64,000 nucleotides of DNA, taken from positions 91,034-155,033 of the forward strand of contig NZ_CADFEN010000016.1 in the NCBI RefSeq assembly GCF_902833145.1, written 5' to 3'. Position 1 is the first letter of the stretch; each line of letters starts with the position of its first letter. This DNA comes from Burkholderia sp. BCC0506 (GTDB taxonomy: Bacteria; Pseudomonadota; Gammaproteobacteria; Burkholderiales; Burkholderiaceae). Under the pieces are notes generated by a model. That model did not search any database. It was given only the letters and a program-made list of their open reading frames with translations, and had not been told where the DNA came from. A program made the translations under genes and the position numbers. Below are positions 1-11,518 of the stretch, one piece after another.

Positions 1-1319
<1,319 letters not shown>

Positions 1320-1449
1320 GGGGACACCGTCGTAAAGGGGGCCTGGAGGCCGTTGAACCGTTTTCTTGTTGCCGTCGATCCCGCTTCCCGAGGGAGACGG
1401 CGCGGCCGACCGTGGTTGGGCAGGCTTCGCCCGGGCCACCGGAATTCGG

Positions 1450-1479
1450 AATATACGCGACGAATCAAGGGAATAGCAA
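1450..1479 (-). promoter_or_regulatory. Candidate sigma-70 promoter for gltB
   Basis: On the minus strand TTGCTA (1479-1474) and TATATT (1455-1450) are separated by 18 bases, in an AT-rich patch of otherwise GC-rich DNA. This would give a leader of about 125 bases before gltB. The remainder of the gap between gltB and the upstream transposase-like gene shows no other gene. Confidence 0.5.
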
Positions 1480-1560
1480 CAAAAACCGCTTGATAGAACC
1501 CCAATTAAACGAATGCCTTGATGTGGTGCCGTTTTATTGGGGACGTATCGTTTTGGTGCA

Positions 1561-1590
1561 AAAAGAAACGGCGCCCGCAGCGCCGCTTCC
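1561..1590 (-). terminator. Intrinsic terminator of the transposase-like gene
   Basis: Read on the minus strand, a GC-rich hairpin (GGCGC, loop TGCGG, GCGCC) is followed by GTTTCTTTTT. It lies about 20 bases past the stop of the transposase-like gene and would separate its transcript from gltB. Confidence 0.6.
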
Positions 1591-1607
1591 GGCCCGGCTT
1601 TCCGGCA

Positions 1608-2321
1608 TTACTGCTGGATCGGCGGGGTGTTCTCGCGCACCTTTCTGGGGCGTCCGCGCGGCAACGGCGAGACGCGCCGGTTCGCGGTGCGCGCCGCCCA
1701 CTCGCGATAATTCTCGCCGCCGAGCACCCAGCCCTTCAGCGTCGCCTGCTGCAGCTGATCGGCCTGCCGCTCGTCGAGCGGCTGCTCGCACAGCTCCTTG
1801 TACGCGCGCTGACGGTCGAACGGCGTATTGCCGAGCGCCCAGTAGAGCGGATGGTCGGTGATCAGGCTGTCGACGGTGAGCCCCACGTGATGCCGGTAGC
1901 TCGACCACCGATAGGCCTCGGGCGTCGCGACGAGCTGCGAACGCACCGGGCTCATCTCGACCACGCGGCTCGCGAGCAGGAAATAGCGCTCGCCTTCGAT
2001 CACGGTCGCGCGATAGCGGCCTTCCCACAGAGTGCCGCGGCGCGAATAACGCCGGTTGAAATGCGCGACGTAGCGACGGCCGACGGCCTGCATCGCCTTC
2101 GGCAGGCTGGCCTCGTCGCTCGGCGTCACGAGGAGTTGCACCTGGCGCGGCAGCAGCACATAGGCATGCACCGACAGGTGATGATCGCGCGCGGCGGCCT
2201 TCAGACAATCGATGAAGAGTTCGTAGTCCTGGTCGTCGACGAACGCGGGTTGCTGATCCAGGCCGCGCAGTATCACGTGCTGCGGCTGGTCGGGAACGTA
2301 GAGTCGTGCTAACCGTGCCAT
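1608..2321 (-). CDS. REP-associated (Y1/IS200-like) transposase homologue with replaced catalytic residues
   Basis: A 237-residue protein of the RAYT type: start MARLARLYVP, a central HAYVLLP block, GTLWEGRYRA and YRWSSYRHH are family hallmarks. Active members carry a His-x-His metal site in the block usually read as MPNHVHLL. Here it is LPRQVQLL, with Gln60 and Gln62 instead of the two His. The catalytic Tyr region, usually YIELNPVRA, reads VVEMSPVRS, with Val120 at the Tyr position. The reading frame is intact, full-length and free of stops. An intact frame with both active-site elements lost suggests a retained, non-transposing DNA-binding protein, not ordinary decay. No flanking inverted repeats or target duplications are visible. 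Its own terminator follows. Confidence 0.85.
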   Translation of the reverse strand: MARLARLYVPDQPQHVILRGLDQQPAFVDDQDYELFIDCLKAAARDHHLSVHAYVLLPRQVQLLVTPSDEASLPKAMQAVGRRYVAHFNRRYSRRGTLWEGRYRATVIEGERYFLLASRVVEMSPVRSQLVATPEAYRWSSYRHHVGLTVDSLITDHPLYWALGNTPFDRQRAYKELCEQPLDERQADQLQQATLKGWVLGGENYREWAARTANRRVSPLPRGRPRKVRENTPPIQQ

Positions 2322-2456
2322 GCTGAATGTCCGTTTGAACGCGTTAGGAAATACCCGGAGGTCCGAAAATGCGCACCTGCGTAGAATGCCTGCCCCAGCG
2401 GCGCGCGTAAGCGTACGGTCGTGCGAATCCTAGGGAGAAAACTCTAACTTACGAGC

Positions 2457-2486
2457 TTGTTTGGTTTTAAACGCAGTCGTCATAAT
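2457..2486 (+). promoter_or_regulatory. Candidate promoter of the OmpW-like gene
   Basis: TTGTTT (2457-2462) and CATAAT (2481-2486) are 18 bases apart and sit 29 bases before the ATG at 2515. A strong GGAGGAGA ribosome site lies at 2502-2509. The promoter overlaps a possible upstream TTG codon, which supports the ATG start. Confidence 0.5.
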
Positions 2487-2514
2487 GAGCACGCCTTTGA
2501 TCGGAGGAGACACA

Positions 2515-3246
2515 ATGAAACGAAAACTGGCCATTACGGGGGCCGCAGCGCTCGCATTCGCATTTGCGGGCGGTACGGCACACGCACAATCCGCAGGTGA
2601 TTTCTACGTCAGCACCGGCTGGCTGCATCTTTCACCGCAGGACAGCAGCGACCCGCTGTTCGTCTATGGCGTAGGCGGCACGCCCATCAACCAATCGATT
2701 CCCAACACCGGCGCCGGCATCAACGACGCCGATACGCTCGGGCTCGCCGCGGGCTACTTCGTCACCGACCATATCTCCACCGAGCTCGTCATGGGGATAC
2801 CGCCGAAGTTCGACATTACCGGCAAGGGTCAGTTCGAAAGATTCGGCGTACTCGGCCGTGCGTACCAGTGGAGCCCCGCCGTCCTGCTTCGCTACCACTT
2901 CAACGACGCCAACGCGAAGTTCCGTCCGTATGTCGGCATCGGCGCAACGTATATCTGGTTCACCGGCGCGAAGATCACGAACAGCAGCTTCGAGAACGGC
3001 GTGCTCGGCGGCCCGACCAGCGCGACGACCAGCAACCAGTGGGCGCCCGTCTTCAATGCCGGCTTCACGTACAACTTCACGAAACACTGGTTCGCGGGCC
3101 TGTCGCTCTCGTACATCCCTGTCAGCGTGACCGCGACCTTCACGACGGCCCGCCGGACGCCGGTCGGGACGCTGACGGAAACGTCGAAGGCCCACATCTC
3201 GCTGAACCCGATCGTCACGTACCTGAACGTCGGCTACCGCTTCTAA
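2515..3246 (+). CDS. OmpW-family outer membrane protein
   Basis: A 243-residue protein with a signal peptide (MKRKLAITGAAALAFAFAGG, cleavage after AHA), then GDFYVSTGWLHLSPQDSS, typical of the OmpW/AlkL eight-strand barrel. The C-terminus TYLNVGYRF ends in Phe, the usual outer membrane assembly signal. OmpW-like barrels form narrow hydrophobic channels in the outer membrane; the substrate cannot be told from sequence. The ATG at 2515 is chosen because GGAGGAGA precedes it closely and the signal peptide begins there. Monocistronic, with a terminator after it. Confidence 0.9.
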   Translation: MKRKLAITGAAALAFAFAGGTAHAQSAGDFYVSTGWLHLSPQDSSDPLFVYGVGGTPINQSIPNTGAGINDADTLGLAAGYFVTDHISTELVMGIPPKFDITGKGQFERFGVLGRAYQWSPAVLLRYHFNDANAKFRPYVGIGATYIWFTGAKITNSSFENGVLGGPTSATTSNQWAPVFNAGFTYNFTKHWFAGLSLSYIPVSVTATFTTARRTPVGTLTETSKAHISLNPIVTYLNVGYRF

Positions 3247-3329
3247 GCGTAGTCGAATATTTGGGGAATGGTTAATCCTGCTGCAATTTGTAGCGGAATT
3301 TTCCTGGCGTAACGTCTCCACGATGCAAA

Positions 3330-3366
3330 ACGCCCCGGCGGAAATCCCGTCGGGGCGTCGTTTTTT
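3330..3366. terminator. Bidirectional terminator between ompW-like gene and ugpQ
   Basis: ACGCCCCG and CGGGGCGT pair, with further inner pairing, and the hairpin is followed on the plus strand by TTTTTT and on the minus strand by TTTTGC. It lies between convergent genes and can serve both. The rest of the 188-base gap shows nothing else. Confidence 0.8.
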
Positions 3367-3434
3367 CGCGTCGGGCACGTTTCGGGCGAGGGTTTTACCG
3401 GAGGCCGCCGCGACCGTGGCCGTCGCGCTGACCG

Positions 3435-4205
3435 TCAGACGACGTCGATGTCGTCCAGCGCGTCGGGCGCGATCAGGTCGATGCGGTCCGTGCAGACGGC
3501 GTCGACGCCCCAGCGGGCGAGTTCGCGCGCCCGTTCGAGGTCGTTGACCGTGTAAACCAGGATGCGCAGCCCGGCGGCCTTGATCGCGCGCACGAGCGGT
3601 TCGTCGAGTCGGCTGTGGTCCGCATGCAACGATACGCAGTCGAGCGCGTCGATGACCTGCGCACGCCAGTCGTCCGGTACGGCTTCGTAGAGCATCCCGC
3701 GCGGCAGCGCCGGCGCGGTCGCGCGCGCCTGTCGCAGCGCGTCGAACGAGAACGACGACAGTAGCGGCGCAACGGCGGCATCGCGCCAGTACGCAGCCGC
3801 ATCGGCCGCCACGCGCCGCCCGGTTTCGCGCTCGCGCCCCGGGCACGGCTTGATCTCGACGTTCGCGGCCAGCCCGTGCGCGATGCAGCGCGCCGCCGCG
3901 GCCTCGAGCGTCGGCATCCGTTCGCCCGCGAAGCGCGCGTCGCGCCACGCGCCCGCATCGAGCGCGGCCAGCGCCGCATAACGCATGCCCGCCGCCGCTC
4001 CGTGGCCGTTCGAGGTCCGGTCGACCGTGTCGTCGTGCAGCAGGAAGGTCACGTCGTCGGCCGACAGCTTCGCGTCGAACTCGACCATCCGGTGACCGCG
4101 CCGCGCGCCCTCGTCGAGCGCGGCAAGCGTGTTCTCCGGCGCGAGCGTGCCGCCCCCGCGATGGGCGACGACGCGCGGATAGGGCCAGTCGGTACGGATC
4201 GTCAT
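3435..4205 (-). CDS. ugpQ: Glycerophosphodiester phosphodiesterase
   Basis: A 256-residue cytoplasmic GDPD enzyme that hydrolyses glycerophosphodiesters to glycerol-3-phosphate and an alcohol. Visible motifs are AHRGGG (His15, Arg16), PENT with Glu24, VEFDAKLS (Glu42, Asp44) and LLHDDTVDRT (His57 general acid). It lacks a signal peptide, so it acts on substrate already imported. It is the last gene of ugpBAECQ, 27 bases after ugpC, which fits use of phospholipid head groups as carbon or phosphate source. Confidence 0.94.
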   Translation of the reverse strand: MTIRTDWPYPRVVAHRGGGTLAPENTLAALDEGARRGHRMVEFDAKLSADDVTFLLHDDTVDRTSNGHGAAAGMRYAALAALDAGAWRDARFAGERMPTLEAAAARCIAHGLAANVEIKPCPGRERETGRRVAADAAAYWRDAAVAPLLSSFSFDALRQARATAPALPRGMLYEAVPDDWRAQVIDALDCVSLHADHSRLDEPLVRAIKAAGLRILVYTVNDLERARELARWGVDAVCTDRIDLIAPDALDDIDVV

Positions 4206-4232
4206 CGTCGGTCTCCCGGCAGTCCAACGGTG

Positions 4233-5318
4233 TCAGCCGGCACGCTTGCCGGTTTCGGGATCGAAGAAATGCAGCCGGTGCGCGGGCAGCGCAGCGGCCA
4301 GCGCCGTGCCGCGCGCGGGACGGTCCGCGTGCGGCAGGCGCACCGCGACGTCGTGATTGCCCCAGCGGCCGTGCGCGAGATTGTCCGCGCCGAGCAGCTC
4401 GCACGAATCGACCGGCAGCGTCGCCTGCGCGACGCCCGGCTGCGGCGTCATGTGTTCGGGACGCACGCCGAGCACCCAGTCGCGCCCGGTGGCGATCTCG
4501 CCGCCGATGCCGGGCGCGCCGGCAACCGGCAAGGCCGGGCCGCCGCCCGCGACCGTGAAGGTCGCGCCGTCTTCCGACAGCCGGCCGTGCATCAGGTTCA
4601 TCGCGGGCGAGCCGATGAAGCCCGCGACGAACACCGTCGCCGGCTTCTCGTAGACGTCGACCGGCGCGCCGATCTGCTCCGCGTAGCCGCGGTTCATCAC
4701 GATCACCCGCTGCGCGAGCGTCATCGCCTCGATCTGGTCGTGCGTCACATACACGCTCGTCGTCGCGAGCCGCGCGTGCAGCCGCTGGATCTCGAGGCGC
4801 ATCTGCACGCGCAGCTTCGCGTCGAGGTTCGACAACGGCTCGTCGAACAGGAACACCGACGGCTCGCGCACGATCGCGCGTCCCATCGCGACGCGCTGCC
4901 GCTGGCCGCCCGACAGCTCGCGCGGCCGCCGCGCGAGCAGCGGCTCGAGCTCGAGGATCTTCGCGGCCGCGGCCACCCGCGCATCGATCGTCGCGCGCTC
5001 GATCCCGCGGATCTTCAGCCCGTAGCCCATGTTCTGCGCGACCGTCATGTGCGGATACAGCGCATAGTTCTGGAACACCATCGCGATGTCGCGGTCCTTC
5101 GGCTCCAGCGTGTTGACGACCCGGTCGCCGATCGCGATCTCGCCGTCCGTCACGCTCTCGAGCCCCGCGATCATCCGCAGCAACGTCGACTTGCCGCAGC
5201 CCGACGGGCCGACCAGCACGATGAATTCGCCGTCGGCGATCTCCACGTCGATGCCGTGCAGCACGTGCTGCTTGCCGTCGTAGGATTTCCTGACGCCCTT
5301 CAAGCTCAGCGCAGCCAT
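4233..5318 (-). CDS. ugpC: sn-glycerol-3-phosphate ABC transporter ATPase
   Basis: A 361-residue ATPase of the MalK/UgpC class. The Walker A is GPSGCGKST (about residues 37-45), the signature is [15 protein letters not shown], Walker B is [12 protein letters not shown], and the switch His is in [12 protein letters not shown]-terminal TOBE-like regulatory region follows ([19 protein letters not shown]). It powers the UgpA/UgpE channel in the inner membrane. It lies between ugpE and ugpQ in the cassette. Confidence 0.95.
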   Translation of the reverse strand: MAALSLKGVRKSYDGKQHVLHGIDVEIADGEFIVLVGPSGCGKSTLLRMIAGLESVTDGEIAIGDRVVNTLEPKDRDIAMVFQNYALYPHMTVAQNMGYGLKIRGIERATIDARVAAAAKILELEPLLARRPRELSGGQRQRVAMGRAIVREPSVFLFDEPLSNLDAKLRVQMRLEIQRLHARLATTSVYVTHDQIEAMTLAQRVIVMNRGYAEQIGAPVDVYEKPATVFVAGFIGSPAMNLMHGRLSEDGATFTVAGGGPALPVAGAPGIGGEIATGRDWVLGVRPEHMTPQPGVAQATLPVDSCELLGADNLAHGRWGNHDVAVRLPHADRPARGTALAAALPAHRLHFFDPETGKRAG

Positions 5319-5350
5319 ACCTGGTCCTTCTCCCGGTTACCGTCGGTCGT

Positions 5351-6196
5351 TCATTTCTCGGAATCGACGAGGCCGCGCACGAACCAGCGCTGCATCGCCA
5401 GCACGACGACGAGCGGCGGGATCATCGCCAGCAGCGTCGCCGCCATCACGTATTGCCATTCGGTCGCGGCGTCGCCGCTCGCGATCATCGTCTTGATGCC
5501 CACCACCGCCGTCGACAGCGACGCCTCCGTCGTGATCAGGATCGGCCACAGATACTGGTTCCAGCCGTAGATGAACGTGATCACGAACAGCGCGGCGATG
5601 CTCGTCTTCGACAGCGGCAGCACGACGTCCCAGAAAAAGCGCAGCGGCCCCGCGCCGTCGATGCGCGCCGCATCCATCAGCTCGTCGGGCAGCGTCATGA
5701 AGAACTGGCGGAACAGGAACGTCGCGGTCGCCGATGCGATCAGCGGCAGCGTGAGCCCCGCGTAGGTGTTCGTCAGGTGCAGCGTCGACACGACCTGCAC
5801 GGTCGGAAAGATCCGCACTTCCACCGGCAGCATCAGCGTGACGAAGATCAGCCAGAACGCCGTGTTGCGAAACGGAAAGCGGAAATAGACGATCGCGTAC
5901 GCGGACAGGATCGACACCGCGATCTTGCCGACCGCGATGCCGAGCGCCATCGCGAAGCTGTTCACGAGCAGGCGGCCGAACGGCGCCGTCGTGCCGCCGC
6001 TGCCGTGCCCCCAGATGTACGCGACGTTCTCGAACAGGTGCGTGCTCGGCACGAGCGACAGCGGCACCGTGAACACTTCCTGCGCGTTCATCGTCGCCGC
6101 GCAGAACGCGACGTAGACGGGAAACACGATCAGCACGACGCCCGCGATCAGCACCGCGTGGCAGAACAGGTCGAAGCCCTTGCGATTTTCGATCAT
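5351..6196 (-). CDS. ugpE: sn-glycerol-3-phosphate ABC transporter permease UgpE
   Basis: A 281-residue inner-membrane permease with about six hydrophobic segments, the first being [19 protein letters not shown]. The EAA loop that docks on UgpC is visible as [24 protein letters not shown]. The start MIENRKGFD is set by the overlap of its ATG with the ugpA stop (ATGA at 6196-6193), a sign of translational coupling. It pairs with UgpA to form the channel. Confidence 0.95.
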   Translation of the reverse strand: MIENRKGFDLFCHAVLIAGVVLIVFPVYVAFCAATMNAQEVFTVPLSLVPSTHLFENVAYIWGHGSGGTTAPFGRLLVNSFAMALGIAVGKIAVSILSAYAIVYFRFPFRNTAFWLIFVTLMLPVEVRIFPTVQVVSTLHLTNTYAGLTLPLIASATATFLFRQFFMTLPDELMDAARIDGAGPLRFFWDVVLPLSKTSIAALFVITFIYGWNQYLWPILITTEASLSTAVVGIKTMIASGDAATEWQYVMAATLLAMIPPLVVVLAMQRWFVRGLVDSEK

Positions 6197-7077
6197 GCGT
6201 ATTGCACCCTGCGTTCGACGAAGCGGAACTGGATCACCGTGAGCGCCACGACGATGATCATCAGCACGACCGACTGCGCGCCCGAGCTGCCGATGTCGAG
6301 CCCCTGGAAGCCCTCCGCGAAGATCTTGTAGATCAGCGTCTTGGTGCTCTGCGCCGGGCCGCCGCCGGTGGCCGCGTCGATCACCGGGAAGGTGTCGAAG
6401 AACGCGTAGACGAGGTTCACGACCAGCAGGAAGAAACTCGTCGGCGACAGCAGCGGCAGCACGATGTTGAAGAAGCGCCGCACCGGGCCGGCGCCGTCGA
6501 TCGCCGCCGCCTCGATCAGGGAGCGCGGGATCGCCTGCAGCCCCGCGTAGAAGAACAGGAAGTTGTAGCTCACCTGCTTCCACACCGACGCCAGCACGAC
6601 GAGGAACATCGCCTGCCCGCCGTTCAGCGCGTGGTTCCACACGATGCCGCCCTTCGCGAGCGCATACGTGATCAGGCCGATGCTCGGGTTGAACAGGAAC
6701 GCCCACAGCACGGCCGCGATCGTCGGCGCGACCGCGTACGGCCAGATCAGCAGCGTGCGGTACACGCGCGCGCCGCGGATCACGCGGTCGGCGCACGCGG
6801 CGAGCAGCAGCGACACGACGAGCCCGCTCACCGTGACGAGCGCGCTGAACACGAGCGTCGTGCGGAACGAATCGAGATACAGCGGATCGGCGAACAGGTG
6901 CGTGAAGTTCGCGAAGCCGACGAATTCGCTCGACGTGCCGAACGCGTCCTGCGTCTGCGTGGACTGCCACAGCGCGACGCCGGCCGGCCACAGGAAGAAC
7001 ACGGCGGTGATCGCGAGCTGCGGCGCGATCAGCAGGTACGGCACCGGGCTCGTACCGAAACGGGAACGGGATTGCAT
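6193..7077 (-). CDS. ugpA: sn-glycerol-3-phosphate ABC transporter permease UgpA
   Basis: A 294-residue inner-membrane permease. After a short cytoplasmic N-terminus comes the first membrane span ([19 protein letters not shown]). The EAA loop reads [24 protein letters not shown]. It is 96 bases downstream of ugpB and overlaps ugpE by four bases. UgpA and UgpE form the heterodimeric membrane part of the importer. Confidence 0.95.
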   Translation of the reverse strand: MQSRSRFGTSPVPYLLIAPQLAITAVFFLWPAGVALWQSTQTQDAFGTSSEFVGFANFTHLFADPLYLDSFRTTLVFSALVTVSGLVVSLLLAACADRVIRGARVYRTLLIWPYAVAPTIAAVLWAFLFNPSIGLITYALAKGGIVWNHALNGGQAMFLVVLASVWKQVSYNFLFFYAGLQAIPRSLIEAAAIDGAGPVRRFFNIVLPLLSPTSFFLLVVNLVYAFFDTFPVIDAATGGGPAQSTKTLIYKIFAEGFQGLDIGSSGAQSVVLMIIVVALTVIQFRFVERRVQYA

Positions 7078-7173
7078 CGCGGATATCCGGTCAGACGAAA
7101 CGGAAGGGAAACCGCGCCGCCGGACGGCGCGCGCTGACGCGCGGCACCACCGGCGGCACGAAGCGATGCGCGC

Positions 7174-8508
7174 TCAGCCGCCCGACTTCTCGAAGCGGCG
7201 CAGCAGTTCGTCGCCGCGCGACGCGGCCGCATCGAGCGCGTCCTTCGGCGCCTTCTTCTGCGCCCAGACCTGTTCGAACTCCTCGTCGACGACCGTGCGG
7301 ATCTGCGGCATGTTGCCCAGACGCAGCCCCTTCGTGTACGGCAGCGGCGGCTTGTTCAGCATCTGCTTGATCGCCGTTTCGGCGCTCGGGTTCTTCGCAT
7401 AGAAGCCCTGCTGGCGCGTCAGGTCGTACGCGGCGGTCGTGACCGGCAGGTAGCCCGTGTCCTGGTGCCACTTCGCGGCGACGGCAGGCGTCGCCAGGTA
7501 CGCGAGGAATTTCGCGACGCCCTTGTAGGTCGCCGGATCCTTGCCGGCCAGCACCCACAGGCTCGCGCCGCCGATGATCGCGTTCTGCGGCGCGCCCTTC
7601 ACGTTCGCGTCGTACGGCATCATGCCCGTGCCGTAGCTGAACTTCGCGAACTTCTGCACGTTCGCGAGCGCGCCGGACGACGTCGTCAGGATCCCGCAGT
7701 CGCCGCTGTAGAACTTCGCCGACGCTTCATCCTTGCGGCCCGCGTACGTGAACGTGCCGTCCTTCGCCATCTGCTGCAGGAACGACAGATGCGCGATCTG
7801 CTGCGGCTTGTTGAACTCGAGCACGGCGTCGGTACCGTCGAAGCCGTTGTTGCGGCTCGCGAACGGCAGCCCGTGCCACGCGCTGTAGTTCTCGAGCTGG
7901 ATCCAGCCTTGCCAGCCGGTCGTGAAGCCGCACGCCATCCCCGACTTGCGCAGCGCCTCGGCATCGGCCTTCACGTCGGCCCACGTCTTCGGCGGCTGGT
8001 TCGGGTCGAGGCCCGCCTTCTTGAACGCGTCCTTGTTGTAGTACAGCACCGGCGTCGAGCTGTTGAACGGCATCGAGACGAGGTGGCCCGTCTTCGCGTC
8101 GCTGTAGTAGCTCGCGATGGTCGGCACGAACGCCTTTTCGTCGAGCGTCACGCCGGCCTGCTTGAACACGTCGTACACCGGTACGACGGCCTTCTTCGCC
8201 TGCATCATCGTCGCCGTGCCGACTTCATAGACCTGGAGGATCGCCGGCGCGTTGCCGCTGCGATAGGCCGCGATGCCGGCCGCGAGCGCCTGGTCGTAGG
8301 TGCCCTTGAAGACCGGCACGATCTTGTAGTCGCTTTGCGACGCGTTGAACTGGTCGGCGATCGCGTTGACCCGCTCGCCGAGCGCAGCTTCCATCGCATG
8401 CCAGAACTGGATTTCCGTCGCGGCGAGCGCGACGTGCTGCGCCCCGAACAGCAGCGCGCCGCCGAGCGCGATCGAACGAACCAGTGTCCCCGCAGGCTTC
8501 TTCTTCAT
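7174..8508 (-). CDS. ugpB: sn-glycerol-3-phosphate periplasmic binding protein
   Basis: A 444-residue extracellular solute-binding protein (family 1). A signal peptide ([20 protein letters not shown], cleavage near ALAATE) directs it to the periplasm. [16 protein letters not shown] and the aromatic-rich [20 protein letters not shown] match UgpB. It is first in ugpBAECQ. A Shine-Dalgarno sequence (AGGAGAGAGG) precedes the ATG, and a LacI-type operator-like palindrome sits just upstream, between promoter space and ribosome site. Confidence 0.94.
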   Translation of the reverse strand: MKKKPAGTLVRSIALGGALLFGAQHVALAATEIQFWHAMEAALGERVNAIADQFNASQSDYKIVPVFKGTYDQALAAGIAAYRSGNAPAILQVYEVGTATMMQAKKAVVPVYDVFKQAGVTLDEKAFVPTIASYYSDAKTGHLVSMPFNSSTPVLYYNKDAFKKAGLDPNQPPKTWADVKADAEALRKSGMACGFTTGWQGWIQLENYSAWHGLPFASRNNGFDGTDAVLEFNKPQQIAHLSFLQQMAKDGTFTYAGRKDEASAKFYSGDCGILTTSSGALANVQKFAKFSYGTGMMPYDANVKGAPQNAIIGGASLWVLAGKDPATYKGVAKFLAYLATPAVAAKWHQDTGYLPVTTAAYDLTRQQGFYAKNPSAETAIKQMLNKPPLPYTKGLRLGNMPQIRTVVDEEFEQVWAQKKAPKDALDAAASRGDELLRRFEKSGG

Positions 8509-8522
8509 CGACCTCTCTCCTA

Positions 8523-8536
8523 TGAAAACGTTACCA
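8523..8536. promoter_or_regulatory. LacI/GalR-type operator-like site before ugpB
   Basis: TGAAAACGTTACCA is an imperfect palindrome centred on CG with the TG...CA ends and the AAACG/CGTT core common in LacI-family operators. It lies 15-28 bases before the ugpB start, where a bound repressor would block the operon. No regulator gene is adjacent, so the assignment rests only on the site. Confidence 0.35.
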
Positions 8537-8598
8537 ACAGCGTGTGCAACATTCCCGTCGCCATTGAACCGGCGAAGTCTAGTGATCGTTTGTGACAG

Positions 8599-9807
8599 TC
8601 AGTTGTCGCTGATGACGAACAGGCGCTGATATTCCTTCAGCGCGAAGCGGTCGGTCATGCCGGCGATGTAGTGCGCGACGAGACGCGGCTGCTGCGCGGC
8701 GTCGTCGGTCTGGTACGGCGGCGGCAGCAGGCGCGGATCGTCGATGAACGCGTCGAACAACCCCGTGACGACGCGTTGCGCCTTGCTCGCCATGCGCATC
8801 ACCTTGTAATGGCGATACAGGTTCTTGAAGAGGAAGCGCTTGAGGGCGGCCGCCTGCGCGGCGACCTCGGGGCTGTGCGACACGAGCGGCGGCGCGGCGC
8901 GCACGTCGTCGAGCGACGCGGGCGCGACGCGCGCGAGATTGCGCGTCGTCTCGTCGATCAGGTCGACGATCAGCGTGTTGATGATGCGGCGCACCGTCTC
9001 GTGCACGAGACGGCGGCCTTCGAGGTGCGGGAATTCGGCGAGCGCCGCTTCGTAGTGACGCTGCCACAGCTCGACTTCGGCGAGCTGCTCGATCGTGATC
9101 AGGCCGGAGCGCAGGCCGTCGTCGACGTCGTGGTTGTTGTACGCGATTTCGTCGGCGATGTTCGCGAGCTGCGCTTCGAGCGACGGCTGGCGGCCCTGCA
9201 GGAAGCGCTCGCCGAGCGCGCCGAGCTTGCGCGCATTCTCGCGCGAGCAGTGCTTCAGGATGCCTTCGCGTGTCTCGAAGCACAGGTTCAACCCGTTGAA
9301 CGCACCGTAGTGCTCCTCGAGCTCGTCGACCACCGCGAGGCTTTGCAGGTTGTGCTCGAAGCCGCCATGCTCGCGCATGCACGCATTCAGCGCGTCCTGC
9401 CCGGCATGGCCGAACGGCGTATGGCCGAGATCGTGCGCGAGCGAGATCGCTTCGACGAGATCCTCGTTCAGGCGCAGGTTGCGCGCGACCGAGCGCGCGA
9501 TCTGCGCGACTTCGAGGCTGTGCGTGAGGCGTGTGCGGAACAGGTCGCCTTCGTGATTGACGAAAACCTGCGTCTTGTATTCGAGCCGGCGAAACGCGGT
9601 CGAATGGACGATGCGGTCGCGATCGCGCTGGAATTCGGTGCGCGCCGCCGGCGGCGTTTCCGGATGGCGGCGGCCGCGCGACTGCGACGCATGCGCGGCA
9701 TACGGAGCGAGATGGGCTTCCAGCGCCGCCAGCGTCGGCGGTTCGGCCACCGGCGCAGTGGATGCGCGGCTGGCTTCGGGCAGTGTGCGGCTGGATGTCT
9801 CGCTCAC
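8599..9807 (-). CDS. dgt: Deoxyguanosinetriphosphate triphosphohydrolase-like HD protein
   Basis: A 402-residue HD-domain phosphohydrolase of the dNTPase family, which removes triphosphate from deoxynucleotides. Metal ligands are visible as His96 (THSLEV), His125-Asp126 ([14 protein letters not shown]) and a downstream Asp in [40 protein letters not shown] is the family N-terminal block. It lies 40 bases downstream of aroB on the same strand, an order common in Burkholderiales. Its substrate preference (dGTP or several dNTPs) cannot be read from the sequence. Confidence 0.92.
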   Translation of the reverse strand: MSETSSRTLPEASRASTAPVAEPPTLAALEAHLAPYAAHASQSRGRRHPETPPAARTEFQRDRDRIVHSTAFRRLEYKTQVFVNHEGDLFRTRLTHSLEVAQIARSVARNLRLNEDLVEAISLAHDLGHTPFGHAGQDALNACMREHGGFEHNLQSLAVVDELEEHYGAFNGLNLCFETREGILKHCSRENARKLGALGERFLQGRQPSLEAQLANIADEIAYNNHDVDDGLRSGLITIEQLAEVELWQRHYEAALAEFPHLEGRRLVHETVRRIINTLIVDLIDETTRNLARVAPASLDDVRAAPPLVSHSPEVAAQAAALKRFLFKNLYRHYKVMRMASKAQRVVTGLFDAFIDDPRLLPPPYQTDDAAQQPRLVAHYIAGMTDRFALKEYQRLFVISDN

Positions 9808-9847
9808 GTCTCCTCCATGTCAGGGGCGCCGGCGGATCCGGGCGCCG

Positions 9848-10927
9848 TTAGCCGGTCGTCTGCGCCAGTGTAGCGAATACCGCTTCGTCCGGCGCCTGCG
9901 TGATCAGCGTATCGCCGAATCGCTTCAGCAGGATGAACTTGATCGCGCCGGCCTCGGCCTTCTTGTCGACGCGCATCAGGTCCATGTAGCGCGCGCCACC
10001 GAGCGCGGGGCCGCGGGTCGGCAGGTGCGCGGCGGCGATCACCGCGTCGAGGCGTTGCCGCGATGCTTCGTCGAAAAGGCCGAGCCGCACCGACAGGTCG
10101 CCCGCCATCACCATCCCGCAGCCCACCGCCTCGCCGTGCAGCCATTCGCCGTAGCCGAGCCCGGCCTCGATCGCATGGCCGAACGTGTGGCCGAAATTCA
10201 GGATCGCGCGCAGGCCGCCTTCGCGCTCGTCGGCCGCGACGACGCTCGCCTTGATCTCGCACGAACGCTTCACCGCATGCGCGAGCGCCGCGGGCTCGCG
10301 ACGGTTCAGCGCGTCGACGTTCGCCTCGATCCAGTCGAAGAATGCCGCATCGGCGATCGCGCCGGTCTTGATGATCTCGGCCACGCCGGCCGCCAGCTCG
10401 CGATCGGGCAGCGTCGTCAGCGCGCCGATGTCCGCGATCACGGCCTGCGGCTGGTAGAACGCGCCGATCATGTTCTTGCCGAGCGGATGATTGATGCCCG
10501 TCTTGCCGCCGACCGACGAATCGACCTGCGACAGCAGCGTCGTCGGCACCTGGATGAACGGCACGCCGCGCATGTAGCACGCGGCGGCAAAGCCCGTCAT
10601 GTCGCCGACCACGCCGCCGCCGAGCGCGACGAGCGTCGTCTTGCGATCCGCGTGATCCGTCAGCAGACCGTCGAAGATCAGGTTCAGCGTTTCCCAGTTC
10701 TTGTACGCCTCGCCGTCCGGCAGCACGACCGTCGACACGCGCTTGCCGAGCGGCGCGAGCGCCGCGCGCAGCGCGTCGCCGTAGAGCGGATCGACCGTCG
10801 TGTTCGTGACGATCGTGACCGACGAGCCGTTGATGTGGGGCGCGAACAGCTCGGTGCGGCCGATCAGGCCGGCGCCAATATGAATCGGATAGGCGCGGTC
10901 GCCCAGATCGACGTTGACAGTAATCAT
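9848..10927 (-). CDS. aroB: 3-dehydroquinate synthase
   Basis: The second shikimate-pathway enzyme turns DAHP into 3-dehydroquinate using NAD and a divalent metal. The 359-residue protein starts [15 protein letters not shown]. The nucleotide-binding stretch [13 protein letters not shown] and the metal and catalytic region ([30 protein letters not shown]) are intact. Its ATG overlaps the aroK stop (10927-10924), so the two genes are coupled. A longer open frame upstream runs antiphase through aroK and is not used. Confidence 0.96.
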   Translation of the reverse strand: MITVNVDLGDRAYPIHIGAGLIGRTELFAPHINGSSVTIVTNTTVDPLYGDALRAALAPLGKRVSTVVLPDGEAYKNWETLNLIFDGLLTDHADRKTTLVALGGGVVGDMTGFAAACYMRGVPFIQVPTTLLSQVDSSVGGKTGINHPLGKNMIGAFYQPQAVIADIGALTTLPDRELAAGVAEIIKTGAIADAAFFDWIEANVDALNRREPAALAHAVKRSCEIKASVVAADEREGGLRAILNFGHTFGHAIEAGLGYGEWLHGEAVGCGMVMAGDLSVRLGLFDEASRQRLDAVIAAAHLPTRGPALGGARYMDLMRVDKKAEAGAIKFILLKRFGDTLITQAPDEAVFATLAQTTG

Positions 10928-11478
10928 GCTTGTAGCGGCTTGGCGATGACGCCGGCCAGTTCGAGTTGCATCAGCACCATGTTGACGAGACCGTTGACCG
11001 ACGGACGGCCGGTCTCGATGACGAAATCCGCGCATTCGCGGTACAGCGGGTCGCGCACTTCGTACAGCGCTTCGAGACGCCCCTTCGGATCGTCCGTCTG
11101 CAACAGCGGGCGATTCTTGTCCTTGCGCGTGCGCAGCCACAGATCGTGCGGATTGGCGCGCAGGTAGACGACGATGCCGTGGGTTTTCAGGCTGTCGCGA
11201 TTTTCCGGGCGCAGCACCGCGCCGCCGCCCGTCGCGAGCACGATGTTCTCGCGCTGCGTGAGATCGGCGATCACCTGCGTCTCGCGATCGCGAAACCCGG
11301 CCTCGCCCTCCAGCTCGAAGATCACCGGAATGCGCGCGCCCGTACGGGCCTCGATTTCGTGGTCGGAGTCGAAGAACGTCCTGTCGAGACGACGCGCGAC
11401 CGCACGGCCCACGGTGGTCTTACCCGCTCCCATAAGGCCGACGAAAAATACGTTTGCATGTGGGTCCCGCGCTTGCAA
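10924..11478 (-). CDS. aroK: Shikimate kinase
   Basis: It phosphorylates shikimate with ATP. The 184-residue form begins at a TTG codon (11478-11476) just before [22 protein letters not shown] lies about five bases upstream as ribosome site, and the Walker [12 protein letters not shown] then falls close to the N-terminus as in the family. A further in-frame ATG at 11583 would add 35 basic residues and overlap the end of pilQ, so it is less likely. Other motifs are DSDHEIE, GFRDRE and GGGAV. Confidence 0.93.
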   Translation of the reverse strand: MQARDPHANVFFVGLMGAGKTTVGRAVARRLDRTFFDSDHEIEARTGARIPVIFELEGEAGFRDRETQVIADLTQRENIVLATGGGAVLRPENRDSLKTHGIVVYLRANPHDLWLRTRKDKNRPLLQTDDPKGRLEALYEVRDPLYRECADFVIETGRPSVNGLVNMVLMQLELAGVIAKPLQA

Positions 11479-11518
11479 CGGCTTCCTCTGCTTCAATCTT
11501 GCTGGTGTGTGGCGCAGC

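Noticed and set aside
1534-2208. A second minus-strand frame within the transposase-like gene
   Set aside because: Low-complexity Arg/Ala-rich translation in another frame; the 237-residue RAYT frame has the family signature.
8523-8536. Pho box for the ugp operon
   Set aside because: The site does not show the repeated CTGTCAT-type halves of a Pho box; it fits a LacI-type palindrome better.
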